This document shows, piece by piece, positions 41,920 to 53,189 of a stretch of DNA of 64,000 nucleotides. The notes below the pieces were generated by a model. The model was given only the letters and a program-made list of their open reading frames with translations, ran no database searches and was not told the DNA's origin. Source of the DNA: Albimonas sp963977235. GTDB lineage: Bacteria; Pseudomonadota; Alphaproteobacteria; Rhodobacterales; Rhodobacteraceae. The DNA is taken from the NCBI RefSeq assembly GCF_963977235.1, contig NZ_CAXBOD010000007.1, positions 53,152-117,151 of the forward strand. Direction: 5' to 3'. Position numbers and translations under genes: made by a program. How positions within the stretch are numbered: position 1 is the first letter of the stretch; each line of letters starts with the position of its first letter.

Positions 41920-42530
41920 CCGTGGCGACGATCGCCTTCTACCTCTTCGCCTGCACGGCCATCGCCGCGGGGCTGATGACCGTCCTGGCCCGCAACCCGG
42001 TCCATTCGGTGCTGTGGCTGATCCTGGCCTTCTTCTCCTGCTCGGGGCTGTTCGTCCTGGTGGGGGCGGAGTTCGTGGCCATGCTGCTCGCCATCGTCTA
42101 CGTGGGCGCGGTGGCGGTGCTGTTCCTGTTCGTGGTGATGATGCTCGACGTCGACTTCGCCGAGCTGCGGGCCGGGATCACCGATTATCTTCCGGTGGGG
42201 CTGCTGATCGGCCTGGTGCTGCTGATCCAGCTGGGTCTGGTCGCCGGCCAGTGGGTCTTCGCCGACGCCGCGCCGGAGCTGCGCACCGCGGTCGCCCCGA
42301 TACCCGAGCAGGTGGAGAACACCCGCGCGCTGGGCCGGCTCGTCTACACCGACTACGTGCTGCTGTTCCAGCTCGCGGGCCTGGTGCTGCTGGTGGCGAT
42401 GATCGGCGCGATCGTGCTGACGCTGCGCCACAAGGCCGGCATCAAGCGCCAGGACGTGGTCAAGCAGATCTACCGCGAGCGGCACGAGGCCGTGGAGCTC
42501 AAGGACGTCAAGCCGGGGCAGGGGCTGTGA
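41916..42530 (+). CDS. nuoJ: NADH-quinone oxidoreductase subunit J
   Basis: A 204-residue, five-helix subunit. Conserved segments: N-P-V-H-S-V-L-W-L-I-L-A-F, G-A-E-F-V-A-M-L-L-A-I-V-Y-V-G-A-V-A-V-L-F-L (helix 3 with the pi-bulge region), and R-L-V-Y-T-D-Y-V-L-L-F-Q-L-A. Its start overlaps the sulfotransferase-like gene and lacks an independent strong ribosome site, although AGAAGGA lies about 10 bases upstream inside that gene. Confidence 0.97.
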   Translation: MTVATIAFYLFACTAIAAGLMTVLARNPVHSVLWLILAFFSCSGLFVLVGAEFVAMLLAIVYVGAVAVLFLFVVMMLDVDFAELRAGITDYLPVGLLIGLVLLIQLGLVAGQWVFADAAPELRTAVAPIPEQVENTRALGRLVYTDYVLLFQLAGLVLLVAMIGAIVLTLRHKAGIKRQDVVKQIYRERHEAVELKDVKPGQGL

Positions 42531-42608
42531 GCGCGGGGGGCAGGACCGTCGCGGGCGGGGGCGTCGCCGTCGCCAGCGGCCGGATCTGAGAACGGGAAAG
42601 AGAACACG

Positions 42609-42926
42609 ATGGAAAGCGCGGGCATCGGCATCGAGCATTACCTGACCGTGGCGGCGATCCTGTTCGTCACGGGCATCTTCGGAATCTTCCTCAACCGGAA
42701 GAACATCATCATCATTCTGATGTCGATCGAGCTGATGCTGCTCGCGGTCAACATCAACTTCGTGGCGTTCTCGGCGCATCTGGGCGATCTCGCGGGGCAG
42801 GTGTTCACCCTGTTCGTGCTGACCGTCGCCGCCGCCGAGGCCGCCATCGGTCTCGCCATCCTCGTCTGCTTCTTCCGCAATCGCGGAAGCATCGCGGTCG
42901 AGGACGTCAACATGATGAAGGGATAA
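42609..42926 (+). CDS. nuoK: NADH-quinone oxidoreductase subunit K
   Basis: A 105-residue, three-helix subunit. The conserved N-R-K-N-I-I-I-I-L-M-S-I-E-L-M-L-L-A-V-N contains the essential helix-2 Glu, and T-V-A-A-A-E-A-A-I-G-L-A-I-L carries the second Glu. A GGGAAAGAGAA site precedes the ATG. nuoL begins 3 bases after its stop. Confidence 0.98.
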   Translation: MESAGIGIEHYLTVAAILFVTGIFGIFLNRKNIIIILMSIELMLLAVNINFVAFSAHLGDLAGQVFTLFVLTVAAAEAAIGLAILVCFFRNRGSIAVEDVNMMKG

Positions 42927-42929
42927 GGG

Positions 42930-44906
<1,977 letters not shown>

Positions 44907-44907
44907 G

Positions 44908-46551
44908 ATGGACAACATCCTCACGCTGGTGACCTTCCTGCCCCTGATCGGGGCGCTGGTCCTTATCCTTGTCCTGCGCGGCGAAGACGCCGCCGCCCAG
45001 CTCAACGCCAAGGTGGTGGCGCTGATCACCACCGCGGCGACCTTCCTGCTGAGCCTCGTGATCCTCGGCGGCTTCGACAGCTCCAACCCCGACTTCCAGT
45101 TCGTGGAGGAGGGGACCTGGCTGATGGGCCTCTCCTACAAGATGGGCGTCGACGGGATCTCGATCCTGTTCGTGATGCTGACCACCTTCCTGATGCCGAT
45201 CGTGATCGGCGCCTCCTGGGGCGTCACGAGCCGGGTCAAGGAATACATGGCCTGCTTCCTGATCCTCGAGACGCTGATGCTGGGCGTGTTCTGCGCGCTC
45301 GACATGTTCCTGTTCTACATGTTCTTCGAGGCCGGCCTGATCCCGATGTACCTGATCATCGGCATCTGGGGGGGCAAGGACCGCATCTACGCCTCGTTCA
45401 AGTTCTTCCTCTACACGCTGCTCGGCTCGATGCTGATGCTGGTGGCGATGATCGCGATGTACTGGGACGCGGGCACCTCCGACATCCCGGCGCTGCTGGC
45501 CCATGAGTTCGCGGCCGGGCCGATCGACATCCTGGGCTGGCAGATCCTGGGCGGCTTCCAGACCCTGCTGTGGCTGGCCTTCTTCGCCTCGTTTGCGGTG
45601 AAGATGCCGATGTGGCCGGTGCACACCTGGCTGCCCGACGCGCACGTTCAGGCGCCCACGGCCGGCTCGGTGGTGCTGGCGGCGATCCTGCTGAAGATGG
45701 GCGGCTACGGCTTCCTGCGCTTCAGCCTGCCGATGTTCCCCGTGGCGTCCGAGCTGATGACGGGCTTCGTCTTCTTCCTCTCGGTCGTGGCGATCATCTA
45801 CACCTCGCTGGTGGCGATGATGCAGGAGGACATGAAGAAGCTGATCGCCTATTCGTCGGTCGCCCACATGGGCTTCGTGACCATGGGCATCTTCGCGGCC
45901 AACCAGCAGGGCGTCGACGGCGCCATCTTCCAGATGCTGAGCCACGGCTTCATCTCGGGCGCGCTGTTCCTTTCGGTGGGCGTGATCTACGACCGGATGC
46001 ACACGCGTGAGATCTCGGCCTATGGCGGGCTCGCGGTGCGGATGCCGGCCTTCGCGCTGGTGTTCATGCTGTTCACCATGGGCAACGTCGGCCTGCCGGG
46101 CACCTCGGGCTTCATCGGCGAGTTCCTGACCATGGCGGGGACCTACCAGGTCTCGACCTGGGCGGCGTTCGGCGCGGCGACGGGCGTGATCCTGTCGGCC
46201 TGCTACGCGCTGTGGCTCTACCGGCGGGTCGTCTTCGGCGACCTGATCAAGGAGAGCCTGAAGCAGATCAAGGACATGACCCGGCTCGAGAAGTCGCTGT
46301 TCGCCCCGCTGGTGGTCGGCATGCTGCTGCTGGGCGTCTATCCGAGCCTGATCACAGATGTCTTCGGCCCCTCGGTCGAGAACCTGGTCGCCGGCGTCGA
46401 CCAGGCGGTGGCCGAGGCCCGGGACACGGGCATCATCACGACCGCGGACGCGGCGCCGACCCTGATCGAGGCCGCCGAGGGGGCCGAGGCCGGGGGCCAC
46501 GGCGACGGCGGCCACGGGGACGGCGACACCGCCGCGCAGGGGACGCACTGA
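44908..46551 (+). CDS. nuoM: NADH-quinone oxidoreductase subunit M
   Basis: A 547-residue proton-pumping subunit. Seen: F-F-E-A-G-L-I-P-M-Y-L-I-I-G-I-W-G-G with the pump Glu, K-M-P-M-W-P-V-H-T-W-L-P-D-A-H-V-Q-A-P, and E-D-M-K-K-L-I-A-Y-S-S-V-A-H-M-G-F. The C-terminus ends in a Gly/His/Asp-rich tail (G-G-H-G-D-G-G-H-G-D-G-D) of about 20 residues, unusual but plausible as a flexible cytoplasmic end. nuoN starts 1 base after the stop. Confidence 0.98.
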   Translation: MDNILTLVTFLPLIGALVLILVLRGEDAAAQLNAKVVALITTAATFLLSLVILGGFDSSNPDFQFVEEGTWLMGLSYKMGVDGISILFVMLTTFLMPIVIGASWGVTSRVKEYMACFLILETLMLGVFCALDMFLFYMFFEAGLIPMYLIIGIWGGKDRIYASFKFFLYTLLGSMLMLVAMIAMYWDAGTSDIPALLAHEFAAGPIDILGWQILGGFQTLLWLAFFASFAVKMPMWPVHTWLPDAHVQAPTAGSVVLAAILLKMGGYGFLRFSLPMFPVASELMTGFVFFLSVVAIIYTSLVAMMQEDMKKLIAYSSVAHMGFVTMGIFAANQQGVDGAIFQMLSHGFISGALFLSVGVIYDRMHTREISAYGGLAVRMPAFALVFMLFTMGNVGLPGTSGFIGEFLTMAGTYQVSTWAAFGAATGVILSACYALWLYRRVVFGDLIKESLKQIKDMTRLEKSLFAPLVVGMLLLGVYPSLITDVFGPSVENLVAGVDQAVAEARDTGIITTADAAPTLIEAAEGAEAGGHGDGGHGDGDTAAQGTH

Positions 46552-46552
46552 C

Positions 46553-47995
46553 ATGCTGAGCCAAGACCTTTCCGTCATCCTGCCCGAGCTTCTGCTGGCG
46601 ATCTTCGCGATGGCGGCGCTGATGGCGGGCGCCTACGGGCAGGGCGACAAGTGGGCCGGACCGATCACCTGGCTGACCGCCCTGTTCCTGGCGATCCTGG
46701 GCGCGGTCGACGGGCTGACCGGCGGCACGCACACCGCTTTCAATGGCACCTTCATCGACGATCCGTTCGCGCGGTTCGCCAAGGTGATCATCCTGTTCGG
46801 CGCGGCGATCATCCTGCTGCTGTCGGACGGCTACATGCGCAAGCACAAGATCATGCGCTTCGAGTATCCGGTGCTGATCGCGCTGTCGGTGCTGGGCATG
46901 ATGGTGATGGTCTCGGCCGGCGACCTGATGGTGCTCTACATGGGGCTCGAGCTGCAGTCGCTGGCGCTCTACGTGATCGCCGCGATCCGCCGCGACAGCC
47001 TGCGCTCGACGGAAGCCGGGCTGAAGTATTTCGTGCTGGGTGCGCTCAGCTCGGGCCTGCTGCTCTACGGCGCCTCGCTGGTCTACGGCTACACGGGGGC
47101 CACCAAGTTCGCCTCCATCGCCGAGGTGGCGGCGACCGAGACCTCGATGGGGCTGCTGTTCGGCCTGGTGTTCCTGTGCGCGGGCCTTGCCTTCAAGATC
47201 TCGGCCGTGCCCTTCCACATGTGGACGCCCGACGTCTACGAGGGCGCGCCGACCCCGGTGACCGCCTTCTTCGCGACCGCCCCCAAGGCGGCCGCGGCGG
47301 CGCTGTTCGCCCGCGTGCTCTACGACGGGTTTGGCGGCGCGGCGCATGACTGGGGGCAGATCCTGGCGTTCCTCGCCGTCGCCTCGATGTTCCTCGGCTC
47401 CATCGCGGCGATCGGGCAGACCAACATCAAGCGGCTGATGGCCTATTCCTCGATCGCGCACATGGGCTTCGCGCTGGTGGGGCTCGCGGCGGGCACGCCG
47501 GACGGCGCCTCCTCGCTGCTGATCTACATCGCGATCTACGTGACCATGAACGTCGGCGTCTTCGCCTTCATCCTGACGATGGAGCGGGACGGCAAGCCGG
47601 TGACCCAGATCTCGGACCTCGCGGGGCTCTCGAAGACCCGTCCGGCCTCGGCCATCGCGATGCTGGTGCTGTTCTTCTCGCTGGCCGGCATTCCGCCGCT
47701 GGTGGGCTTCTACGGCAAGCTCTACGTGTTCATGGCCGCGGTGCAGGCGGGGATGGTGCCGCTGGTGGCCGCAGGGGCCATCGCCTCGGTCATCGGCGCC
47801 TTCTACTATCTGCGCATCGTCAAGATCATGTTCTTCGACGAGGTCGACCAGGGCCTGACCGGCACGATGCCGCTGCCCCACGGCGTGGCGCTGGCCGCCT
47901 CGGCGCTGGTGATCGGGATCGGGGGCATGCCGCTGATCAACCTGTTCGGCGTTCCGGAGGCCGCCGCCGCGGCCGCCGCCTCGCTGATCCACTAG
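46553..47995 (+). CDS. nuoN: NADH-quinone oxidoreductase subunit N
   Basis: A 480-residue proton-pumping subunit. Conserved: L-Y-M-G-L-E-L-Q-S-L-A-L-Y-V-I-A-A-I-R with the helix-5 Glu, K-I-S-A-V-P-F-H-M-W-T-P-D-V-Y-E-G-A-P-T-P, and N-I-K-R-L-M-A-Y-S-S-I-A-H-M-G-F. The last core subunit of the operon; the TAG stop is followed immediately by the birA ATG, showing that the transcript continues. Confidence 0.98.
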   Translation: MLSQDLSVILPELLLAIFAMAALMAGAYGQGDKWAGPITWLTALFLAILGAVDGLTGGTHTAFNGTFIDDPFARFAKVIILFGAAIILLLSDGYMRKHKIMRFEYPVLIALSVLGMMVMVSAGDLMVLYMGLELQSLALYVIAAIRRDSLRSTEAGLKYFVLGALSSGLLLYGASLVYGYTGATKFASIAEVAATETSMGLLFGLVFLCAGLAFKISAVPFHMWTPDVYEGAPTPVTAFFATAPKAAAAALFARVLYDGFGGAAHDWGQILAFLAVASMFLGSIAAIGQTNIKRLMAYSSIAHMGFALVGLAAGTPDGASSLLIYIAIYVTMNVGVFAFILTMERDGKPVTQISDLAGLSKTRPASAIAMLVLFFSLAGIPPLVGFYGKLYVFMAAVQAGMVPLVAAGAIASVIGAFYYLRIVKIMFFDEVDQGLTGTMPLPHGVALAASALVIGIGGMPLINLFGVPEAAAAAAASLIH

Positions 47996-48742
47996 ATGGA
48001 CGGCTGGCCCGAGGGCTACGGGCGCGAGATCCACGAGCGGACCGGCTCCACCATGGACGACGCGCGGGCGAAAGCCCGCGCGGGAGAGCCGGGGCCGGTC
48101 TGGATCATGGCCAGGCTGCAGACCGGCGGCCGCGGCCGCCGGGGCAACGCCTGGAAGGATCCGGGCGGCAACATGGCCGCCACGCTGATGCTGCGCCCGC
48201 AGATGAGCGCCAGGGCGGCCGCACTGCTGACCTTCGTCTCGGCGCTGGCGGTGGCCGACGTGGCCGGCCGCTTCGCGCCGCGCGCGCAGGTGGCGCTGAA
48301 ATGGCCCAACGACGTGCTGGTCGAGGGCGGCAAGATCGCCGGCATCCTGCTGGAATCCGAAGGCCAGGGCCCCCAGCCCGAGTGGATCTCGGTCGGGATC
48401 GGGATCAACCTCGCCTCGCGCCCCCCCGGCGATCCGGCCGCGGCCTTTCCCCCGATCAGCTTCGCCGACCTGGGCGTGCCGGTCCCGAGCCCAGAGGCCG
48501 CCTTCGACGCGCTGGCCGCCGCCTTCGCCCACTGGCTCGACCGTTACCGCGCCGAGGGGTTCGAGCCCCTGCGCAACGCCTTCCTCGCCCGCGCCGCGCG
48601 CCTGGGCGAGCCGGTGGTCGCCCGCCTGCCGCGCGAGACGATCACCGGCATCTTCGCCGACCTCGACTCCGACGGTCGGCTGGTACTGGACACTCCGCAG
48701 GGCGCGCGCAGAATCGCGGCCGCGGAGGTGTTCTTTCCCTGA
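47996..48742 (+). CDS. birA: Biotin-[acetyl-CoA carboxylase] ligase (class I BirA)
   Basis: A 248-residue enzyme that activates biotin with ATP and attaches it to the carboxylase carrier protein. Visible: T-G-S-T-M-D-D-A near the start, G-R-G-R-R-G-N-A-W (biotinyl-AMP loop), K-W-P-N-D-V-L-V-E-G-G-K-I-A-G-I-L-L-E (catalytic Lys region) and a C-terminal SH3-like domain ending in A-E-V-F-F-P. The N-terminal DNA-binding helix-turn-helix of E. coli BirA is absent, so it should not repress bio genes. Directly abuts nuoN, a linkage shared by many Rhodobacterales. Confidence 0.95.
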   Translation: MDGWPEGYGREIHERTGSTMDDARAKARAGEPGPVWIMARLQTGGRGRRGNAWKDPGGNMAATLMLRPQMSARAAALLTFVSALAVADVAGRFAPRAQVALKWPNDVLVEGGKIAGILLESEGQGPQPEWISVGIGINLASRPPGDPAAAFPPISFADLGVPVPSPEAAFDALAAAFAHWLDRYRAEGFEPLRNAFLARAARLGEPVVARLPRETITGIFADLDSDGRLVLDTPQGARRIAAAEVFFP

Positions 48743-48776
48743 CAGGAAACGAAGCCGAGCGGGAGGAGACCGGGCG

Positions 48777-49550
48777 ATGCTTCTGGCGATCGATGTGGGC
48801 AACACCAACAGTGTGTTCGCGATTCATGACGGCACGGCCTATCTGGCCGACTGGCGCTGCGCGACGGACGTCAAGCGCACCGCGGACGAGTATTTCGTCT
48901 GGCTGCGCCAGTTGATGGAGCATCACGGGATCTCGTCCCGCCAGATCGACGCGGTGGTGATCTCGTCGACCGCGGCCGGCACGATGTTCAACCTGCGGGT
49001 GCTCGCCGACCGCTATTTCGGCGTGCGCCCCATCGTGGTGGGCAAGCCCGAGACCAAGGTGGGGATAGAGGTCCGGGTCGATCCCGGCACCCGGGTCGGC
49101 GCGGACCGGCTGGTCAACACGCTCTCGGCCTGGCGGACCTATGGCGGCGACATCATCGTGATCGACTTCGGCACCGCCACCACCATCGACGTGGTGGGCG
49201 CGGACGGGGCCTATGAGGGGGGCATCATCGCGCCCGGCGTGAACCTCGCGCTGAAGGCGCTCGAGACCGCCGCGACCGCCCTTCCCGAGATCGATGTGAC
49301 CAAGCCCGAGAAGGTGATCGGGCTGAATACGGTTGCGTGCATGCAGTCTGGCATCTACTGGGGCTACGTATCCCTGATCGAAGGGCTCTGCCGTCGCATC
49401 ATGGACGAGCGGGGCCGCAAGATGAAGGTGATCGCGACCGGGGGTCTCTCGCCTTTGTTCGCGCGAGGCACGGACGTGATCGACGCGGTGGACGGCGACC
49501 TGACGCTCAGGGGCCTCGCCGCCATCCACGAATTGAACAGACAAGGCTAA
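48777..49550 (+). CDS. coaX: Type III pantothenate kinase
   Basis: A 257-residue enzyme of the acetate/sugar kinase superfamily that starts CoA synthesis. Motifs: I-D-V-G-N-T-N-S-V-F-A (phosphate-binding), P-G-T-R-V-G-A-D-R-L-V-N, and I-D-F-G-T-A-T-T-I-D-V-V (second phosphate loop), plus G-G-I-I-A-P-G-V-N-L-A-L-K-A-L. Length standard. GGGAGGAG precedes the ATG. Confidence 0.96.
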   Translation: MLLAIDVGNTNSVFAIHDGTAYLADWRCATDVKRTADEYFVWLRQLMEHHGISSRQIDAVVISSTAAGTMFNLRVLADRYFGVRPIVVGKPETKVGIEVRVDPGTRVGADRLVNTLSAWRTYGGDIIVIDFGTATTIDVVGADGAYEGGIIAPGVNLALKALETAATALPEIDVTKPEKVIGLNTVACMQSGIYWGYVSLIEGLCRRIMDERGRKMKVIATGGLSPLFARGTDVIDAVDGDLTLRGLAAIHELNRQG

Positions 49551-49554
49551 CTTG

Positions 49555-51240
49555 ATGTCGGACGGATCGGACCTGGTCTTCGTGGCGCTTGGCGGCGCCG
49601 GCGAGATCGGGATGAACATGTATCTATATGGCCATGGGCAGGGCGCGAAGCGTCGCTGGATCATGGTCGACTGCGGCGTCGGATTCGGGGACATGGAGAC
49701 GTCTCCGGGAATCGAGCTGGTGATGGCCGACCCGTCCTTCATCGCCGAGCAGGCGGACAAGCTCGTGGGCATCTTCGCGACCCACGCGCATGAGGACCAT
49801 ATCGGCGCGCTCGGACGGCTGTGGCCGCGCCTGAAGGCGCCGATCCACGCCCGCCCCTTCACCGGCCTGCACATCCGCCGCAAGCTCGAGGAGGCGGGGG
49901 TCGACCCCGCCTGTCTCAACATCGTGCAGGTGGGCGAGACCATCGAGGCCGGACCCTTCAAGGTCAGCTTCCAGCCCGTCACCCACTCGATCCCCGAGGC
50001 GTCCAGCCTGGTGATCGACACCCCCTCGGGCCGGGTGGTGCACACGGGCGACTTCAAGTTCGACGACAATCCCCAGATCGGCGCGCCCTTCGACCTGGAG
50101 GCGTTCCGCGCCATCGGCTCGACGGGCGTGCAGGCGATGATCTGCGACTCGACCAACGTGTTCCTCAACGGGCACGGCGGCTCGGAGTCCGAGGTGGTCA
50201 AGCCGCTCGCCGACCTGATCCGCACGGCCAAGGGGGCGGTCGCCGCGACGACCTTCGCCTCCAACGTCGCGCGTCTGCGCTCGATCGCCGTGGCCGCCGA
50301 GCAGTGCGGCCGCGCGGTCGTGCTGGTCGGCCGGGCGATGGAGCGGATGGTCGCCGCCGCGGTCGAGACCGGGGAGCTGCGCGACTTCCCCCGCACCATC
50401 TCCGACCACGAGGCCAAGGACGTGCCCCAGGAGCATGTCCTCTACCTCGCCACCGGCTCGCAGGGCGAGGGGCGGGCGGCGCTGGCGCGGATCGCGTCGG
50501 GCTCCCATCCCACGGTCCGGCTGGGCAAGGGGGACATGGTGATCTTCTCCTCCAAGACCATCCCGGGGAACGAGCAGGGGGTGGCCAAGCTTGCCAACCA
50601 GCTCTCCGAGCGCGGGGTTCACGTGGTCGACGAGGCCTCGCCCGAGCTGACCGGGCGGATCCACGTGTCGGGCCACGCCCGCAAGGAGGACCTGCGCGTC
50701 CTCTACGAGGCGCTCAAGCCCCGCATGGCGGTGCCGATGCACGGCGAGCATCGCCACCTGGTCGAGCATTCGGCCTTTGCCGCGACCATGCAGGTGCCCG
50801 CGATCCCGGCGCCCAACGGCACGATGGTGGCGATCGGGGGCGACCGTCCGGTGATCCTGAACGAGGTGCCCGTGGGGCGTCTCTATCTCGACGGCGACAC
50901 GCTGATCGGGGCGATGGACGGGGTCGTGCGCTCGCGTCTGAAGCTGGCCCGTCAGGGTCACGTGGTCTGCGCGCTGGTGGTCGACGAGAAGGGCGAGCTG
51001 CTCGCCGACCCCGAGATCCGGGTGATGGGCGGCCCCCTGCAGAACGACCGCTGGCCGGCCCCGCTCGAGGCGATGATCTACGAGGCCGTCGACGAGGCGG
51101 TCGAGGGTCTGCCCAAGCGCCGCCGAGCCGACAAGGACGTCGAGGAGGTCGCCGCCCGCGCCGTCCGCGCCGTCTGCGGCCGCCGCTGGGGCAAGCGCCC
51201 GGTGGTCACGGTGATCGTGACGCGCCTCGAGGACGACTGA
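49555..51240 (+). CDS. rnj: Ribonuclease J
   Basis: A 561-residue metallo-beta-lactamase/beta-CASP nuclease that processes and degrades RNA (5'-exo and endonuclease). The zinc site T-H-A-H-E-D-H-I-G-A-L is near residue 77, followed by H-T-G-D-F-K-F-D and, in the beta-CASP part, S-G-H-A-R-K-E-D-L and P-M-H-G-E-H-R-H-L. Normal length for alphaproteobacterial RNase J. The ATG at 49555 is used; a TTG at 49552 precedes it. The last gene of the nuo-birA-coaX transcript, followed by a strong terminator. Confidence 0.95.
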   Translation: MSDGSDLVFVALGGAGEIGMNMYLYGHGQGAKRRWIMVDCGVGFGDMETSPGIELVMADPSFIAEQADKLVGIFATHAHEDHIGALGRLWPRLKAPIHARPFTGLHIRRKLEEAGVDPACLNIVQVGETIEAGPFKVSFQPVTHSIPEASSLVIDTPSGRVVHTGDFKFDDNPQIGAPFDLEAFRAIGSTGVQAMICDSTNVFLNGHGGSESEVVKPLADLIRTAKGAVAATTFASNVARLRSIAVAAEQCGRAVVLVGRAMERMVAAAVETGELRDFPRTISDHEAKDVPQEHVLYLATGSQGEGRAALARIASGSHPTVRLGKGDMVIFSSKTIPGNEQGVAKLANQLSERGVHVVDEASPELTGRIHVSGHARKEDLRVLYEALKPRMAVPMHGEHRHLVEHSAFAATMQVPAIPAPNGTMVAIGGDRPVILNEVPVGRLYLDGDTLIGAMDGVVRSRLKLARQGHVVCALVVDEKGELLADPEIRVMGGPLQNDRWPAPLEAMIYEAVDEAVEGLPKRRRADKDVEEVAARAVRAVCGRRWGKRPVVTVIVTRLEDD

Positions 51241-51303
51241 GCTTTCTCGCGCCGCCCCCGCGGGCGGCGCCGGGACCCCGTCCGCGCCTCGGCCGGACCG
51301 CGC

Positions 51304-51330
51304 AGGGCCGCCCCTCCTCGGGGCGGCCCT
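51304..51330 (+). terminator. Terminator after rnj
   Basis: A perfect 11-bp stem (AGGGCCGCCCC / GGGGCGGCCCT) around a TCCTC loop, followed by TCGTCGTCTCC. It lies between convergent rnj and the cyclopropane synthase gene, so it may serve both strands. Confidence 0.65.
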
Positions 51331-51407
51331 TCGTCGTCTCCGGGTTCCGAGCGGCGGCCCCCCCGGCGCCGTCGCCGCCCGGGCTCCCCGGCGCGGGCCG
51401 GCGAGAC

Positions 51408-52754
51408 TCAGCCGCTCGCCTCGCGCGGGCCGTCGTAGAGGTCGCCCGCCGCCTCCCCCGGTTCGGCCGGCGTTTCGCCAAAGACGCGGGCGGTGGCGGC
51501 CTCGATGCGGCGCACGGCCTCGGGCTCGTTGCGCGCCAGCGCGGCGGCGGCCGAGGGGATCCAGTCGCGGTGCAGGGGCGTCGCGTCCCGCTCCCGCGCC
51601 AGCTGCAGCTGCACCACGTTCGATGAGCCGTAGGCGAAGCTGCACTCGCAGGCCGCCAGGTAGAACTCCCACATCCGGGCGAAGCGGGGATCGTGGGTCT
51701 CCTCGACCTGCGCGCGCACCGCCTGGAAGTTCTCCTGCCAGGCGCGCAGCGTGCGGGCGTAGTGAACCCGCCAGATCTCGCAATCGAGCATCCACAGCTC
51801 CGCCTTCTCGGTCGCCGCGGCGCATTCCGAGAGCGTGGGCGTGTAGCCGCCGGGGAAGATATACTTGCGCAGGAACGGCCCCGTGGCCGCCGGCGGGCTC
51901 ATCGAGGAGATCGAGTGGACCAGCGCCACGCCGTCGTCCTTCAGGCAGGCGCGCACCTTCTCGAAATAGGTCTCCAGGTGCCCGACGCCGACATGCTCGA
52001 GCATCCCCACCGAGACGATCCGGTCGTAGCGCTCGGTCACGTTGCGGTAGTCGACGAGCTCGAACGTCGCGCGATGCTCGAGCCCGGCGGCCTTCGCCCG
52101 GGCGCGCGCGATCGCGAGCTGCTCCTCGGCGAGCGTGATGCCGGTGACCTCCACGTCCGCGGTCGCGGCGAGATACAGCGCCATTCCCCCCCAGCCGCAG
52201 CCGATGTCGAGCACCCGCTGCCCGGGCTGCAGGTTCAGCTTGGCCGCGATGTGACGTTTCTTGAGGATCTGGGCGTCGCGCAGGCTCTCGGTCCCGTCGT
52301 GAAAATAGGCGCAGGAATACTGCATGTCGGGGTCGAGCCAGCTTCGGTAGAAGGCGTTGCCGAGATCGTAGTGATGGGCGGCGTTCCGGCGCGCCCGCGA
52401 GGCCGGGTTGTGCTGCGACACCCGGCGGAACACGCGGTCGAGCCAGTGCACCAGCGCCTGCGGACCCGAGAGGGTGAAGGCGCTCTGGTTCTCGAACAGC
52501 AGGCTCAGCAGGTCATAGGCGGTCCCGCCCTCGGGCCCGTCCTCGACGATCAGCGTGCCGTCCATGAAGGCCTCGGCGCCGAACAGTTCGGGGTTGAGCG
52601 GGATCTTCCAGTCGAGCGCAGGGTCGGTGATGCGGATCGCGACGCGGGGCCCGAGCTCGGCGCCCTTGACGACGATCGTCTCGTCATCGGGGGTGCGAAG
52701 CTCGACCTGGCCCTTGACGATCGCGTTCCGGAAGAGGGTGGGCAGGAATTTCAT
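51408..52754 (-). CDS. cfa: Cyclopropane-fatty-acyl-phospholipid synthase
   Basis: A 448-residue SAM-dependent enzyme that adds a methylene bridge to unsaturated membrane lipids. N-terminal lipid-binding domain with D-P-A-L-D-W-K-I-P-L-N-P-E-L-F-G, then A-H-H-Y-D-L-G-N-A-F-Y-R-S-W-L-D (family signature), V-L-D-I-G-C-G-W-G-G-M-A-L-Y (SAM motif I), V-G-M-L-E-H-V-G-V-G-H and K-Y-I-F-P-G-G-Y-T-P. Length suits the long Cfa form. GGAGGAC precedes the ATG at 52754. In Rhodobacter relatives cfa genes are often part of the singlet-oxygen/RpoE-RpoH response, but no such promoter can be confirmed here. Confidence 0.95.
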   Translation of the reverse strand: MKFLPTLFRNAIVKGQVELRTPDDETIVVKGAELGPRVAIRITDPALDWKIPLNPELFGAEAFMDGTLIVEDGPEGGTAYDLLSLLFENQSAFTLSGPQALVHWLDRVFRRVSQHNPASRARRNAAHHYDLGNAFYRSWLDPDMQYSCAYFHDGTESLRDAQILKKRHIAAKLNLQPGQRVLDIGCGWGGMALYLAATADVEVTGITLAEEQLAIARARAKAAGLEHRATFELVDYRNVTERYDRIVSVGMLEHVGVGHLETYFEKVRACLKDDGVALVHSISSMSPPAATGPFLRKYIFPGGYTPTLSECAAATEKAELWMLDCEIWRVHYARTLRAWQENFQAVRAQVEETHDPRFARMWEFYLAACECSFAYGSSNVVQLQLARERDATPLHRDWIPSAAAALARNEPEAVRRIEAATARVFGETPAEPGEAAGDLYDGPREASG

Positions 52755-52933
52755 GGCGTCCTCCGTCCGTCGGCTCCGGTGCGGGCGCGTCGGCAGGAGA
52801 CGGGCGACCTTGCCGGCGGCGGCAGGCGGTCGCGTGCGGGGCTCGTTCGCCGCTCGAAATGGGCGTCGCGGCCGAGGGGCGGCGCGGCGCGGAGACGGCG
52901 ACGGGCCGCGGCGCGGCCGCTCGCTGAGCAAAG

Positions 52934-52960
52934 ATTTTACTGCAAAATGGACAGAATCAA
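52934..52960 (-). promoter_or_regulatory. Candidate cfa promoter
   Basis: Reading the minus strand: TTGATT (52960-52955), a 15-base spacer, TAAAAT (52939-52934). This is the only AT-rich patch in the region and is about 180 bases from the cfa start. The 15-base spacing is short for sigma-70, so an alternative sigma factor is possible. Confidence 0.4.
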
Positions 52961-53143
52961 GGAGAGATCGTCTCGATCCGGGTGCGGAACCGCCCTGCCG
53001 GTCTGTCGATCCCCGTCGGCGGGTCTGTCGGGTCCGCGCCGCGCCGCGCCCGTCGGTCGGGCCGACGCGGCGCTCGTCTGGCCGACCGAAAGCCGGGCCC
53101 GACACGTGAGCCGCGGCCGGCGACGCCGCGGCCCGCAGTTGCG

Positions 53144-53172
53144 TCCCGTCCGGGAGGATTCCCTGGACGGGA
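53144..53172 (-). terminator. Terminator after the 56-residue membrane protein gene
   Basis: Nested hairpin: TCCCGTCC/GGACGGGA plus inner GGGA/TCCC with one bulged T. It begins 17 bases beyond the stop of the small gene on the minus strand. No clear T-run. Confidence 0.5.
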
Positions 53173-53189
53173 TGACGCCTTGAGGCGGT

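Larger units (their letters stand above)
52755..53189. other. Gene-free region upstream of cfa
   Basis: 435 bases without a supportable gene. It holds a short AT-rich promoter-like island (52928-52962) in otherwise extremely GC-rich DNA, and the terminator hairpin of the 56-residue gene at 53144-53172. Confidence 0.6.

Noticed and set aside
42527..42589. A 20-codon GTG frame overlapping the nuoJ stop
   Set aside because: Gly/Ala/Val low complexity, no ribosome site of its own and no overlap with nuoK; unlike the 31-codon frame it lacks a coupled exit.
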